From NCBI RefSeq assembly GCF_001999285.1, contig NZ_MLHN01000002.1:85780-149779 (forward strand): a stretch of DNA of 64,000 nt, read 5' to 3'. This document shows positions 1 through 7,703 of this stretch, in pieces. Every line of letters begins with the position of its first letter. Within the stretch, counting starts at the first letter, position 1. A program made the translations under genes and the position numbers. Under the pieces are notes generated by a model, which saw nothing but the letters and a program-made list of their open reading frames with translations, made no database searches and was not told the origin of the DNA. The DNA comes from Rodentibacter genomosp. 1. GTDB taxonomy: Bacteria > Pseudomonadota > Gammaproteobacteria > Enterobacterales > Pasteurellaceae.

Positions 1-35
1 ATGTTTAAAAAGAATCTTGTCTAAATTCCTTTAAA

Positions 36-686
36 TTAAGATTCAGCCTTTTCAAGCTGTTTTCTTAATTTTTTGATTTCACCTTTTACGCCGATTTTTT
101 GATCTAAACCGAGGGCTGATTCAAGGTATTGCAAGGCTTGTTCGGGATTTTTTACTGCAGTAAGCAATCCCAATTCACGCAATAATCTTGCACGGCTTTC
201 GTCCGGCATATCGCAATCGGTGGTAATGCGGTTTGCCTGTTCCAAATATGCCACGTTAAAAGGTTGATTTGCCGCTTGTGCCGCTTTGGCTGCATCGGCA
301 AATTCTTCGGCGATAAGTGTGCCTAAGGTTCGGCTGAAGGGGTCAGGCAGTCGCAAATCGTGAAAAACGGCATAGTCGGCAATGGTTAAGGCAAGGTGAT
401 ATTCTGCGCAGTCAATCGCCCAGACACACCACGTCATCACCACATTATCTTGTTTGCCCGTGCCGGCAGATAATGCCCCTTCAAGCCAAGGCAGATAATC
501 CGGCAAAATACGTTTTTTAAATTCTGCTTTGCGCACCGTGGATTGGATTTGTTTCAAATCCTTTTTATGGCGGGCAAGCAAGCGGAGCATTTTGTCGTAT
601 TCGCTAAATTGGCTTAAATCTTCGGTTTCTGCCGCATTAGCTAAAGCGGCAGAGGTTTCCAGAAAATGACGTTTAGTTGGGCGCAT
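36..686 (-). CDS. P2-like phage terminase endonuclease (small) subunit, gpM
   Basis: This is the small, endonuclease subunit of a P2-type terminase, which cuts cos DNA together with the large subunit gpP. The protein (216 aa from the chosen start) has the family pattern: a Lys-rich N-terminal third, the segment LPDYLPWLEGAL near residues 63-74, and the C-terminal block DMPDESRARL followed by a tetratricopeptide-like stretch. It is a little shorter than P2 gpM (about 247 aa) and lacks the basic tail. An upstream in-frame extension to 794 overlaps the capsid gene and looks artificial. The Met at 686 lies four bases past the capsid stop, as expected for the O-N-M order. The next late gene (gpL) would lie left of the window. 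Confidence 0.85.
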   Translation of the reverse strand: MRPTKRHFLETSAALANAAETEDLSQFSEYDKMLRLLARHKKDLKQIQSTVRKAEFKKRILPDYLPWLEGALSAGTGKQDNVVMTWCVWAIDCAEYHLALTIADYAVFHDLRLPDPFSRTLGTLIAEEFADAAKAAQAANQPFNVAYLEQANRITTDCDMPDESRARLLRELGLLTAVKNPEQALQYLESALGLDQKIGVKGEIKKLRKQLEKAES

Positions 687-690
687 TGGC

Positions 691-1746
691 TTATTCCGTT
701 GTGCCGTTAGTGGTTTCAGTCGCCGGTGCATCAACAATCCGGATGTTTTTCGCCAGTGCCACTGCTTCATAGTTTTCGACCACGTACGCTTCATTTGAAG
801 ATAAATAGTCTTCTACTCGGTTGCGTTCCGGCTTGTCTTTAAAGTGACGGCGCACTTTGCCTTCTTGGACGTAGATTGACAAGTTATCCAATGCGGTAAT
901 CAGCACCGTGCCTTTCGGGAAATACGGCACAGACACCGCCTGTAAACCGCCCACCCGTTTTTGACTGATGACCGTATCACCGGCGACTTGTTCACTTGGT
1001 TTTTCTTGGTTGATTAATGGGAAGTATTTATCCGCTAATAAATCGCTACCCATAATCGCTACTAATTTAGTGTCGTCACGGTATTGTGCGGGAATAAAGT
1101 CTTCTTTGAGGGCGAACACAAAGGCATCAAGATTTTTGTAAGTTTTCCCTGTGCCGATTTCGATTTTGCCGCTGCCTTTGGTTTCTTCCGTCATCATACG
1201 GGCTGTGGCTTTGGTTTCAATTTGATGTAACCAGCCGATATTGACATCTTGCAATAATGGGTTGGCGGTAAGGTCTGTTGTGGTTGCAACACTTGAGCCG
1301 TTAAACCCGATCATAATACGGTCATGGGCAATGCGTTCGGCTTTGAGATTGCCAATACGGGCGACAAAATCAGGAAATTTCGACCAACTATCCAAAGTGG
1401 CATAGTTTAAATGGGTGTCAAAGTTGGTTTGCTCACAAGAGTAGGTGTTTTCTTCAAGACTGTGAATGTCTCTTGTTTCACGTTCTTTTTTGTTGGTATC
1501 GGTGCGGCTTGCAATCGGGCCTAATACGCCTAAACGCAAGGTCGCCCCCTTCATTTCGGTGACCATCACCACATTAATGCGTTTTAGAAAATCGGAGTTT
1601 TCCAATACGGCATTTTCGAGTTTTTGTTGAATGGTTGGCTCAACGGTGAACTGACCGCCTGCGGCAACAAATTCTACGGATTCACCATTGTCTGCAGCAA
1701 CACCGGCGAAATAATGGGCTAATTTGGTTTTGGTAAATTTATTCAT
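691..1746 (-). CDS. P2-like phage major capsid protein, gpN
   Basis: Major capsid protein of a P2-family phage (351 aa; P2 gpN is 357 aa). It forms the icosahedral head on the gpO scaffold and is normally trimmed at the N terminus by the gpO protease. Recognition rests on the start MNKFTKTKLAHYFAGVA, the central MIGFNGSS segment, and the flanking scaffold and terminase genes in the canonical O-N-M order on one strand. It follows the scaffold gene after 21 bases and precedes gpM by 4 bases, so the three are surely one late transcript. No damage is visible. Confidence 0.93.
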   Translation of the reverse strand: MNKFTKTKLAHYFAGVAADNGESVEFVAAGGQFTVEPTIQQKLENAVLENSDFLKRINVVMVTEMKGATLRLGVLGPIASRTDTNKKERETRDIHSLEENTYSCEQTNFDTHLNYATLDSWSKFPDFVARIGNLKAERIAHDRIMIGFNGSSVATTTDLTANPLLQDVNIGWLHQIETKATARMMTEETKGSGKIEIGTGKTYKNLDAFVFALKEDFIPAQYRDDTKLVAIMGSDLLADKYFPLINQEKPSEQVAGDTVISQKRVGGLQAVSVPYFPKGTVLITALDNLSIYVQEGKVRRHFKDKPERNRVEDYLSSNEAYVVENYEAVALAKNIRIVDAPATETTNGTTE

Positions 1747-1767
1747 TTTGGCTTCCTGTGGTGATGA

Positions 1768-2586
1768 TTAGAAGAAACGTCCGTCTGCTTCGGCTTTTTC
1801 GCCCGCCACTAAAGGGCGTTCGGTATAGTCGGCGGATGGCGTTTGTTCAAGTTGGGTAAACTTGCTTTGAATCGCTTCTTGGGTTTCTTGCATTGTGGCA
1901 AATTCCGCTTTTTGTTTTTCAAAATCGGCAGAAAGTGCGGTCAATTTTTCCAAGTTTTCTTTGGTTTGCTCGGCAAGCAATTCGATGGATTGTTCATGCA
2001 CGGCAAAACGTTCATCATCGGATTTTTCTTTTTTAGCGAATAATCCTTTGATTTTTTCAAGAATGGATGGAGATTTTTCTGCTTCTTCCACAAACTCTAA
2101 TTCGGTTTCAATGGCGGCGGTGAAAAGGTTATCTGCTTTTAATTTGCGTGAATTTAATCCGTTGTGGGAAAAGGAAAGCATTTCCGTGCCAAGGCTTGCC
2201 GGATTGTCTGTTACTGCTAATCCGACTAAATAGGCTTTGCCGGTGTCGGCAAAATTGGTGTCGATTTCCACGGAGGTATAAACTTTTTGCCCCGCCTGAT
2301 TGAGCTTAATCAAACTTTCCGTTGGGATGATTTCGGCTAATAATTGCAATTTACCGTCTTCACGTTTTTGAGTTTTCAACGCAATTACATCACCGAAACA
2401 ATGCGCATTTGGCATATCTTCAAAAAATAGGGTGAATTTGATGTGATCTAAGTTAATGCGTGCGCCGTAAGTATTTTTCGGATCATAGCTTTCAGCCATT
2501 TCCTCAATCCACTTACGCTGAATTTCACGACCATCTGTGGTTGCGCCTTCTGTTGCAACGACAAACCATTTTGATTTTTTTGGCAT
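1768..2586 (-). CDS. P2-like phage capsid scaffold and prohead protease, gpO
   Basis: Capsid scaffold with an N-terminal serine protease domain (272 aa; P2 gpO is 284 aa). In P2 the catalytic residues are Asp19, His48 and Ser107; here Asp18, His48 (in INLDHIK) and Ser105 (in VYTSVEI) occupy matching places, so the protease looks active. The C-terminal part (about residues 190-250) is Glu/Lys/Gln rich and predicted coiled coil, fitting the scaffold function. It is first in the minus-strand late operon O-N-M. The gene is divergent from the terminase large subunit, but here the two are separated by about 2.3 kb of cargo genes. Confidence 0.92.
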   Translation of the reverse strand: MPKKSKWFVVATEGATTDGREIQRKWIEEMAESYDPKNTYGARINLDHIKFTLFFEDMPNAHCFGDVIALKTQKREDGKLQLLAEIIPTESLIKLNQAGQKVYTSVEIDTNFADTGKAYLVGLAVTDNPASLGTEMLSFSHNGLNSRKLKADNLFTAAIETELEFVEEAEKSPSILEKIKGLFAKKEKSDDERFAVHEQSIELLAEQTKENLEKLTALSADFEKQKAEFATMQETQEAIQSKFTQLEQTPSADYTERPLVAGEKAEADGRFF

Positions 2587-2731
2587 GGGTTATCCTTTCA
2601 AAGGTTGATGTTGCGCCCATTCTGAAAGACTTTTCACGCCCGTGCGAGTGCTTGCCATTGTTGCATTGCGTTTCACAAATCGCCCCGAAAGACGATCGCA
2701 CTTATCCTTTCTACTATGGCAGGCAAGAAAA

Positions 2732-2763
2732 AACCGCTCCTGAGTGCTAGCAAAAGAGCGGTT
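2732..2763 (-). terminator. Rho-independent terminator after the antirepressor gene
   Basis: On the minus strand AACCGCTC pairs with GAGCGGTT across a 16-base loop and is followed by a run of T. It lies directly 3' of the antirepressor stop, separating cargo transcription from the O-N-M operon. Confidence 0.7.
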
Positions 2764-2772
2764 AAATTTGAA

Positions 2773-3402
2773 TTAGATTTCGTTGTTCAGATAACGGTTG
2801 AGATGTCGCCATTGTTCCGGATTGTCCCTTTGGAGGCTATCCAACAATTTTTTAATTCGCGGTTTAGCAGTTTTATAAATCCGTTTGTATTCTGTGACAC
2901 AGCCATACACTTTTGGCGCAAATGGTGAATCTAACAATGCGAGTGGTTTATATAGATTTTCCAGTAAGAAACGCATTTTTTCATGAGAGAACAGCAACCA
3001 CACTAGGTTATTAATATCTTGTTGGGAAAAAGATTGTGTGTAAGTGGGGGTTGGCATTGGTAAGGTTGCTTGGCTGATGTGGTATTTCCCCGTTTTGCGG
3101 ATTTGCGGTAGTACTTCTTCAAATACCCAGTTTTGAAACTCCACTGCTTCAGCTTTGTTGGAACGGAAAATAATGCGGTAGAGGTTGGGTTCGTTGATAA
3201 AGGTGAGTTCTTGTTTTCCACCGTTTGTAAGGGTTGCAATTTTATTGTACCCCTTCTCATTCAAGCGGAATGATTCAGCACTTCTACGATTTACACCTAA
3301 TACTTCGCAAACATCGGATAGGCAGAAATACGGTTCATTGTTGAATGATTGAATACGAACTAGAAAAGATTTGAAATTGAAAGTAGAAATCTGAGTTGTC
3401 AT
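2773..3402 (-). CDS. BRO-family phage antirepressor
   Basis: A 209-aa BRO-N domain protein, the type encoded by many temperate phages as an antirepressor. The BRO-N region covers about residues 10-112 and shows YFCLSDVCEVLGV, the polar middle, and EFQNWVFEEVLPQIRKTGKY. The C-terminal 90 residues are basic and resemble the C-terminal domain of P22-type antirepressors. The start at 3402 has an AAGGA ribosome site 8 bases upstream. A 76-nt candidate C4-like antisense RNA lies on the same strand immediately upstream, the arrangement that controls ant genes of P1-like phages. The gene is cargo inserted between the divergent O and P genes, which in P2 lie next to each other. Confidence 0.85.
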   Translation of the reverse strand: MTTQISTFNFKSFLVRIQSFNNEPYFCLSDVCEVLGVNRRSAESFRLNEKGYNKIATLTNGGKQELTFINEPNLYRIIFRSNKAEAVEFQNWVFEEVLPQIRKTGKYHISQATLPMPTPTYTQSFSQQDINNLVWLLFSHEKMRFLLENLYKPLALLDSPFAPKVYGCVTEYKRIYKTAKPRIKKLLDSLQRDNPEQWRHLNRYLNNEI

Positions 3403-3440
3403 TTCGTTATTCCTTTTGATGGAAATCCCAAAAATTGGGC

Positions 3441-3516
3441 GGTCGAGAGCTCAAAACTCGTAACGAATCGAGCGGAGTTATTCCCTTACGGTGTTGTATT
3501 CCTCGCACTCTCGACC
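3441..3516 (-). ncRNA. Candidate C4-like antisense RNA controlling the antirepressor
   Basis: On the minus strand a 76-nt segment is closed by a perfect 9-bp stem, GGTCGAGAG with CTCTCGACC. Inside are two hairpins. One is closed by GCGAG / CTCCGC. The other is CTCG-ATTCGTTA-CGAG (3457-3472), whose loop holds TTCGTTA. That heptamer is the exact complement of TAACGAA, which sits between the ribosome site and the ATG of the downstream antirepressor gene. Known C4 RNAs of P1/P7 and related prophages are about 77 nt, lie just upstream of antirepressor genes on the same strand, and block their translation through loop pairing. Size, position and loop complementarity fit. The family assignment is from memory of the motif, not a covariance search. 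Confidence 0.65.
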
Positions 3517-3626
3517 ATTGAATAAAATTGTTGTTTTTTGACCGCACTTTTTGCGGATACAAAAAAATCACGCTGACGGGGTGAATGACCGTTCGTTATA
3601 AGGCTTTTGAGACCTTGGAACAAATC

Positions 3627-3658
3627 CTACCCTTAACAATGTGGATTGTCAAGGGTAG
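3627..3658. repeat. Strong stem-loop between hicB-like gene and C4-like RNA
   Basis: CTACCCTT pairs with AAGGGTAG, and after one mismatch ACAAT pairs with ATTGT around a GTGG loop. No T run follows on either strand, so it is not a typical terminator. It may end or protect the hic transcript, which stops 14 bases away on the minus strand, or bind a protein. Confidence 0.6.
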
Positions 3659-3671
3659 GGGGAGACTACAC

Positions 3672-4112
3672 CTATTGATCCGAGTGGGCGTAAAGTTCTC
3701 GGTGAGCAGCTATAGCAAAGAAATCATCACGGCTTTTATAAATGCTCATTGCGTTGATACGGCGATCAATGCGTTGTAGCAAATAATCGGGTACATTGAT
3801 TTCTATTTTGTGCTTCGCTTTGAGATAAGGTGTGATGTCAATATCAACGAGTAGCCAGCTATCAACGTGAGCATATTCAGGATCACTTTGGTAATGGTGG
3901 TAGCCTTTATCCAAAATGGAGGTGATGTCAAAATCTTCTTGTGCCATGGTTTGTAGGCTTAATTGGATGGATTCGCTGACCATTGCGTGAAGCTCACCGA
4001 TTTCATCGGCAGCACTGATACCGCCCCATTTGAGTTCGTAGAGTGCTGGGACGATCATGCCGTAAGCGGTATCTTCGTTATTTGGTGTTTCAACACCAAC
4101 GGTAAAGATCAT
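3672..4112 (-). CDS. HicB-like antitoxin with ribbon-helix-helix C terminus
   Basis: A 146-aa HicB-family protein. The N-terminal two thirds read as a degenerate HicB fold (start MIFTVGVETPNNEDTAYGMIVPAL). The C-terminal segment, about residues 103-140 (INVPDYLLQRIDRRINAM...), reads as a ribbon-helix-helix DNA-binding domain. It lies 25 bases downstream of a second HicB protein with a different DNA-binding domain, and both follow the small hicA gene on the minus strand. It may be a second antitoxin for the same toxin, a regulator of the locus, or an orphan that blocks outside HicA toxins. Family membership is fairly secure; the partner is inferred. Confidence 0.72.
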   Translation of the reverse strand: MIFTVGVETPNNEDTAYGMIVPALYELKWGGISAADEIGELHAMVSESIQLSLQTMAQEDFDITSILDKGYHHYQSDPEYAHVDSWLLVDIDITPYLKAKHKIEINVPDYLLQRIDRRINAMSIYKSRDDFFAIAAHRELYAHSDQ

Positions 4113-4137
4113 AAATTACTCCTTTGTGATTGGTGGA

Positions 4138-4572
4138 TTATTTCAACGCTAATTTCAGCATTTGATTAAGGGCTTGAGAGAGCTTGTCGAGCTTATCAAT
4201 GCCGCTTTTGTACCAAGGGTTAAGCAGGCGTTGCATTTCTGCCGGAGTAAAGCCCGCCAGTTTGCCCAGTTCGGTTTTACTGAGTTTACGTTTTATGCGT
4301 TCGTTGTGAATCAGCACTTTGGCTTCAACGAGCGTGGGCATTAAAACGAGAATGTCGCCTTTTTTCGGTGATGTCGGTTCGGGGAAGGGGTCATCATCTT
4401 TAAAAGCGAACTCAACCGCACCGATAAGAGCGGATTCAAGCTCAGTGATGGCTTCGCTTCCCGTGTCGGCTTGCACAATAGCATTGCTGTTGTCGCTGAA
4501 TTGTAGCGTGCCGATGTAGTAGGGCTTGCCGTTTTCCTCGACTTGTTCGAGGGTCGCAGGGTAGTAACGCAT
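4138..4572 (-). CDS. hicB: HicB antitoxin with helix-turn-helix C terminus
   Basis: A 144-aa HicB antitoxin similar in layout to the E. coli K-12 protein: start MRYYPATL, a partial RNase-H-like HicB domain up to about residue 75, then a C-terminal helix-turn-helix (about residues 92-140, KLSKTELGKLAGFTPAEMQRLL). HicB proteins bind and neutralise the HicA mRNA interferase and repress the operon. The gene follows hicA by 62 bases on the same strand. An inverted repeat between the hicA -35 and -10 elements is the probable operator. The locus sits as cargo in the O-P gap of the prophage. Confidence 0.82.
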   Translation of the reverse strand: MRYYPATLEQVEENGKPYYIGTLQFSDNSNAIVQADTGSEAITELESALIGAVEFAFKDDDPFPEPTSPKKGDILVLMPTLVEAKVLIHNERIKRKLSKTELGKLAGFTPAEMQRLLNPWYKSGIDKLDKLSQALNQMLKLALK

Positions 4573-4634
4573 TCGTGTTGTTCTCCTTGTGGGGTGATTA
4601 AGTGTGCCAATAAGCCCCCTTTCGAGGGCTTGGA

Positions 4635-4808
4635 TTATTCAATTTCTAACTGCTTTTTGATTTTGCTGATGGTTGCTTCGGCAATATCTTTTGAGCTTCG
4701 GGTCAGTTGGGTGTTTTTGCCGTTTCGGTATAAGCGGTAGTGCTTTGTGCCTTGTTGGATTTCCACCCCTTGACTTTGCAAGTATTTCAGAAATTGTCTG
4801 GGCTTCAC
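4635..4808 (-). CDS. hicA: HicA-family mRNA interferase toxin
   Basis: A 57-aa protein starting at GTG 4808 behind a clear AGGAG ribosome site. It matches the HicA layout: FLKYLQSQGVEI, then GTKHYRLY with the His at residue 23 that corresponds to the catalytic His of the dsRBD-like HicA fold, then a Lys-rich C-terminal helix ending QLEIE. HicA toxins cleave mRNA independently of the ribosome and are neutralised by HicB, encoded here 62 bases downstream. The usual E. coli length is 58 aa. Because of its size and GTG start the gene is easily missed by annotation. Confidence 0.78.
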   Translation of the reverse strand: MKPRQFLKYLQSQGVEIQQGTKHYRLYRNGKNTQLTRSSKDIAEATISKIKKQLEIE

Positions 4809-4823
4809 TTAATCTCCTATGTT

Positions 4824-4880
4824 TGTTTAAGATGGGTTTATTTTATACGTTTGCGTATATTTTGCAAGGTTTTTTTTTAT
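4824..4880 (-). promoter_or_regulatory. hicA promoter with palindromic operator between -35 and -10
   Basis: On the minus strand TTGCAA (4862-4867) and TAAAAT (4840-4845) are 16 bases apart and point at hicA. The spacer holds the palindrome TATACG-TTTG-CGTATA (4844-4859). Its place suits repression by the HicB helix-turn-helix domain. Assignment is from position and symmetry only. Confidence 0.55.
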
Positions 4881-4909
4881 ACTTTAAAGTAAATTTTTTC
4901 AGAGGGAAA

Positions 4910-6682
4910 ATGGAGAAAGAATACCAAGCCATGACTTTAGACACCACGGCAGACACCAAACGCCAAGCACAAGTGATGTATTTCAGCGGTTATAAAATTG
5001 CGGAAATATCACGTCAGTTAAATATTCCAACATCGACAATTTCCAGTTGGAAAGAACGTGAGAAATGGGACGATTTTGCACCGGTCGGGCGAGTGGAACT
5101 GACCCTTGAAAGCCGGTTGAATTTGCTTATTCTGAAAGAAAATAAGAGTGGGGCAGATTACAAAGAAATTGATTTACTCGGTCGCCAAATGGAACGGATG
5201 GCACGAGTGAAAAAATATTCCTTTGGCGACGGCAATGAAGTGGATTTGAATCCGAAACTGGCTAATCGCAATAAAGGCGAACGTAAGAAAACAGAACAGA
5301 ATGCGATAGACCAAGAACAAGAGGAATTGTTGATTAATGGCTTTCTTGAGGGAATGTTTAATTATCAGCGGGTGTGGCACAAGGCGAAGGAACATCGAAT
5401 CCGCAATATTTTGAAAAGTCGTCAGATTGGGGCGACTTATTATTTTGCTCATGAAGCCTTTGTTGATGCGCTGACAACGGGCCATAACCAAATTTTCCTT
5501 TCGGCCAGTAAAAAACAGGCATTGCAGTTCCGTTCTTACATTGTTAATTATGCCAAGCAGACGGCAGACGTGGATTTAAAAGGGGAAACCATCAAACTGC
5601 CGAATGGGGCGGAGCTGATTTTTTTGGGGACAAACTCCGCCACCGCCCAATCCTATCACGGCAATTTGTATTTTGATGAGGTGTTTTGGGTGCCGAAATT
5701 TGATGTGATGCGTAAAGTGGCATCGGGTATGGCGGCGCAAAAGATGTATCGTCAAACTTACTTTTCTACGCCCACTACCATTGCACACCCCGCTTATGCG
5801 TTCTTTTCCGGTAAAGCCTTTAATCGCAACCGTGCGAAATCAGAAAAAGTGGAAATTGATATTTCTCACGAAAATTTAAAAAGTGGGAAATTGTGCGCCG
5901 ATCGCCAATGGAAACAGATTGTCAGCATTTACGATGCGATGGAAGGCGGGTGCAATCTGTTCAATATTGATGATTTGATTGCAGAAAACAGTAAGGAAGA
6001 ATTTGAGCAGTTGTTTTTGTGTCAATTTGCCGATGATGATAGTTCCGCCTTCAAGTTTGCCGATTTACAACTATGCCAAGTGGATAGCTGGGAAGAGTGG
6101 ACGGATTATAAACCCGAATGGAAACGGCCCTTTGGCAATCGTGAGGTGTGGCTTGGTTATGACCCCGCATTTACCGGCGACCGCGCGGCACTGGCGATTG
6201 TTGCCCCGCCTAAAGTGGAAGGGGGCGACTATCGTGTGTTGCATTGGCAAACCTTTCACGGTATGGATTATGAAGCGCAAGCAAATCGAATCAAACAATT
6301 TTGTGATGATTATAACGTCACCCGTATTGTGATTGATAAAACGGGAATGGGGTCGGGCGTGTATCAAGAAGTGAGAAAATTTTACCCGATGGCGCAAGGG
6401 CTAGATTATAACGCCGATCTGAAGAATGAAATGGTGCTGAAAACGCAAAATCTCATTCAGAAACGTCGCCTTAAATTTGATGGCAAAGAAATCATCACCA
6501 GTTTTATGACAGTGAAAAAACGCACAACCGGCACGGGCCGAATGACTTACGTTTCCGACCGTTCGGAAGAGGCAAGCCATGGTGATTTATCGTGGGCGAT
6601 TATGAACTGCATTTTGAACGTACCTTACGGCTTTGGCGGTGATATTGCCGGCAATCAAGCCACTATTTTTACTTTTGAATAG
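4910..6682 (+). CDS. P2-like phage terminase ATPase (large) subunit, gpP
   Basis: The packaging motor ATPase of a P2-type phage. Starting at ATG 4910, behind AGAGGG, the protein is 590 aa, the same length as P2 gpP; an in-frame extension to 4673 runs through hicA and is not real. Near residues 15-50 there is a helix-turn-helix (YKIAEISRQLNIPTSTISSW) for DNA recognition. A Walker A-like KSRQIGAT lies near residues 169-176 and a Walker B LYFDEVFW near 251-258. The C-terminal nuclease-fold region begins WLGYDPAFTGDRAAL. The gene is divergent from scaffold gene O and followed after 9 bases by the portal gene, the standard P-Q arrangement. No damage is seen. Confidence 0.93.
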   Translation: MEKEYQAMTLDTTADTKRQAQVMYFSGYKIAEISRQLNIPTSTISSWKEREKWDDFAPVGRVELTLESRLNLLILKENKSGADYKEIDLLGRQMERMARVKKYSFGDGNEVDLNPKLANRNKGERKKTEQNAIDQEQEELLINGFLEGMFNYQRVWHKAKEHRIRNILKSRQIGATYYFAHEAFVDALTTGHNQIFLSASKKQALQFRSYIVNYAKQTADVDLKGETIKLPNGAELIFLGTNSATAQSYHGNLYFDEVFWVPKFDVMRKVASGMAAQKMYRQTYFSTPTTIAHPAYAFFSGKAFNRNRAKSEKVEIDISHENLKSGKLCADRQWKQIVSIYDAMEGGCNLFNIDDLIAENSKEEFEQLFLCQFADDDSSAFKFADLQLCQVDSWEEWTDYKPEWKRPFGNREVWLGYDPAFTGDRAALAIVAPPKVEGGDYRVLHWQTFHGMDYEAQANRIKQFCDDYNVTRIVIDKTGMGSGVYQEVRKFYPMAQGLDYNADLKNEMVLKTQNLIQKRRLKFDGKEIITSFMTVKKRTTGTGRMTYVSDRSEEASHGDLSWAIMNCILNVPYGFGGDIAGNQATIFTFE

Positions 6683-6691
6683 GACAAATAA

Positions 6692-7699
6692 ATGAAAAAA
6701 TCACGCAAAAAAATGACCGCACTTTCTCATCCAAAAGCGGAAGCATTTAGTTTTGGCGAACCGATTCCAGTTTTAGACCGTTCGGAAATTTTAAATTATT
6801 TTGAGCCGGTGTTGATGTATCAAAAATATTACAATCCACCGATTAATTTAAGCTATCTCGCCAAGGCTATTAATGCTTCGTCCCATCACCAAAGTGCAAT
6901 CACCGTGAAGAAAAACATTTTGCTTTCTACTTGCAAAACGACCGCACTTTTACCCCGCACCCAGTTAGAAAAATTGGTGCAGGATTATTTGGTTTTTGGT
7001 AATGCCTACGTTGAAATTAAACGTAATCCTTTTGGTGAGGTGATCGCATTAAATGCACCACTGGCAAAATATATGCGGGTGGGTGTAGAGCAGGGTGTAT
7101 TTTATCAGGTGGTGAATGGATTTGATGAACACGAGTTTGCAAAAGGTTCGGTTTTCAATTTGGTTAATCCTGATGTGAATCAAGAAATTTATGGCGTGCC
7201 GGAATATTTGGCGGCATTACAATCCGCCTTTTTAAATGAGAGTGCGACATTATTCCGCCGTAAATATTATCTCAACGGCGCACATGCGGGTTCGATTATG
7301 TATTTGACTGATCCCACTCAAAATAAAGATGATGTGGAAGCAATAAAAGAACAGCTCCGACAAACTAAAGGTACTGGTAATTTCAAAAATCTATTTGTAT
7401 ATATTCCAAACGGCAAGAAAGACGGGTTACAAGTCATTCCGCTTTCCGATGCGGTGGCAAAAGATGAATTTCTTAATATAAAAAACACGAGCCGTGATGA
7501 TGTGCTTGCAGCCCACCGAGTGCCGCCGCAACTGATGGGGATTATTCCGAATAATACCGGTGGTTTTGGTGACGTAGAAAAAGCGACTAAAGTGTTTTTC
7601 GTCAATGAGATTATTCCGCTACAAGAGCGGTTAAAAGAAATTAATGCGATTGTAGGAAAAGAAGTCATCACTTTCAGCGAATACAAACTGTTTGAATAA
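6692..7699 (+). CDS. P2-like phage portal protein, gpQ
   Basis: Portal vertex protein (335 aa; P2 gpQ is 344 aa), the dodecameric ring through which DNA enters the head and to which the tail is attached. Family hallmarks are the N-terminal YQKYYNPPINLSYLAKA region, the central YYLNGAHAGSIMYLTD segment, and the late block AAHRVPPQLMGIIPNNTGGFGD. It follows the terminase large subunit after 9 bases and ends just before a strong terminator. In P2-type phages the cos site lies beyond the 3' end of this gene. Confidence 0.93.
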   Translation: MKKSRKKMTALSHPKAEAFSFGEPIPVLDRSEILNYFEPVLMYQKYYNPPINLSYLAKAINASSHHQSAITVKKNILLSTCKTTALLPRTQLEKLVQDYLVFGNAYVEIKRNPFGEVIALNAPLAKYMRVGVEQGVFYQVVNGFDEHEFAKGSVFNLVNPDVNQEIYGVPEYLAALQSAFLNESATLFRRKYYLNGAHAGSIMYLTDPTQNKDDVEAIKEQLRQTKGTGNFKNLFVYIPNGKKDGLQVIPLSDAVAKDEFLNIKNTSRDDVLAAHRVPPQLMGIIPNNTGGFGDVEKATKVFFVNEIIPLQERLKEINAIVGKEVITFSEYKLFE

Positions 7700-7703
7700 A
7701 AAC

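Noticed and set aside
2640..2700. TGT...ACA word upstream of the scaffold gene as an Ogr/Delta activator site.
   Set aside because: The spacing is 13 rather than the P2 value of 12, and no ogr gene is in view.
4673..4909. N-terminal 79-residue extension of the terminase large subunit.
   Set aside because: It runs antisense through hicA, and the protein from 4910 has exactly the P2 length with a ribosome site.
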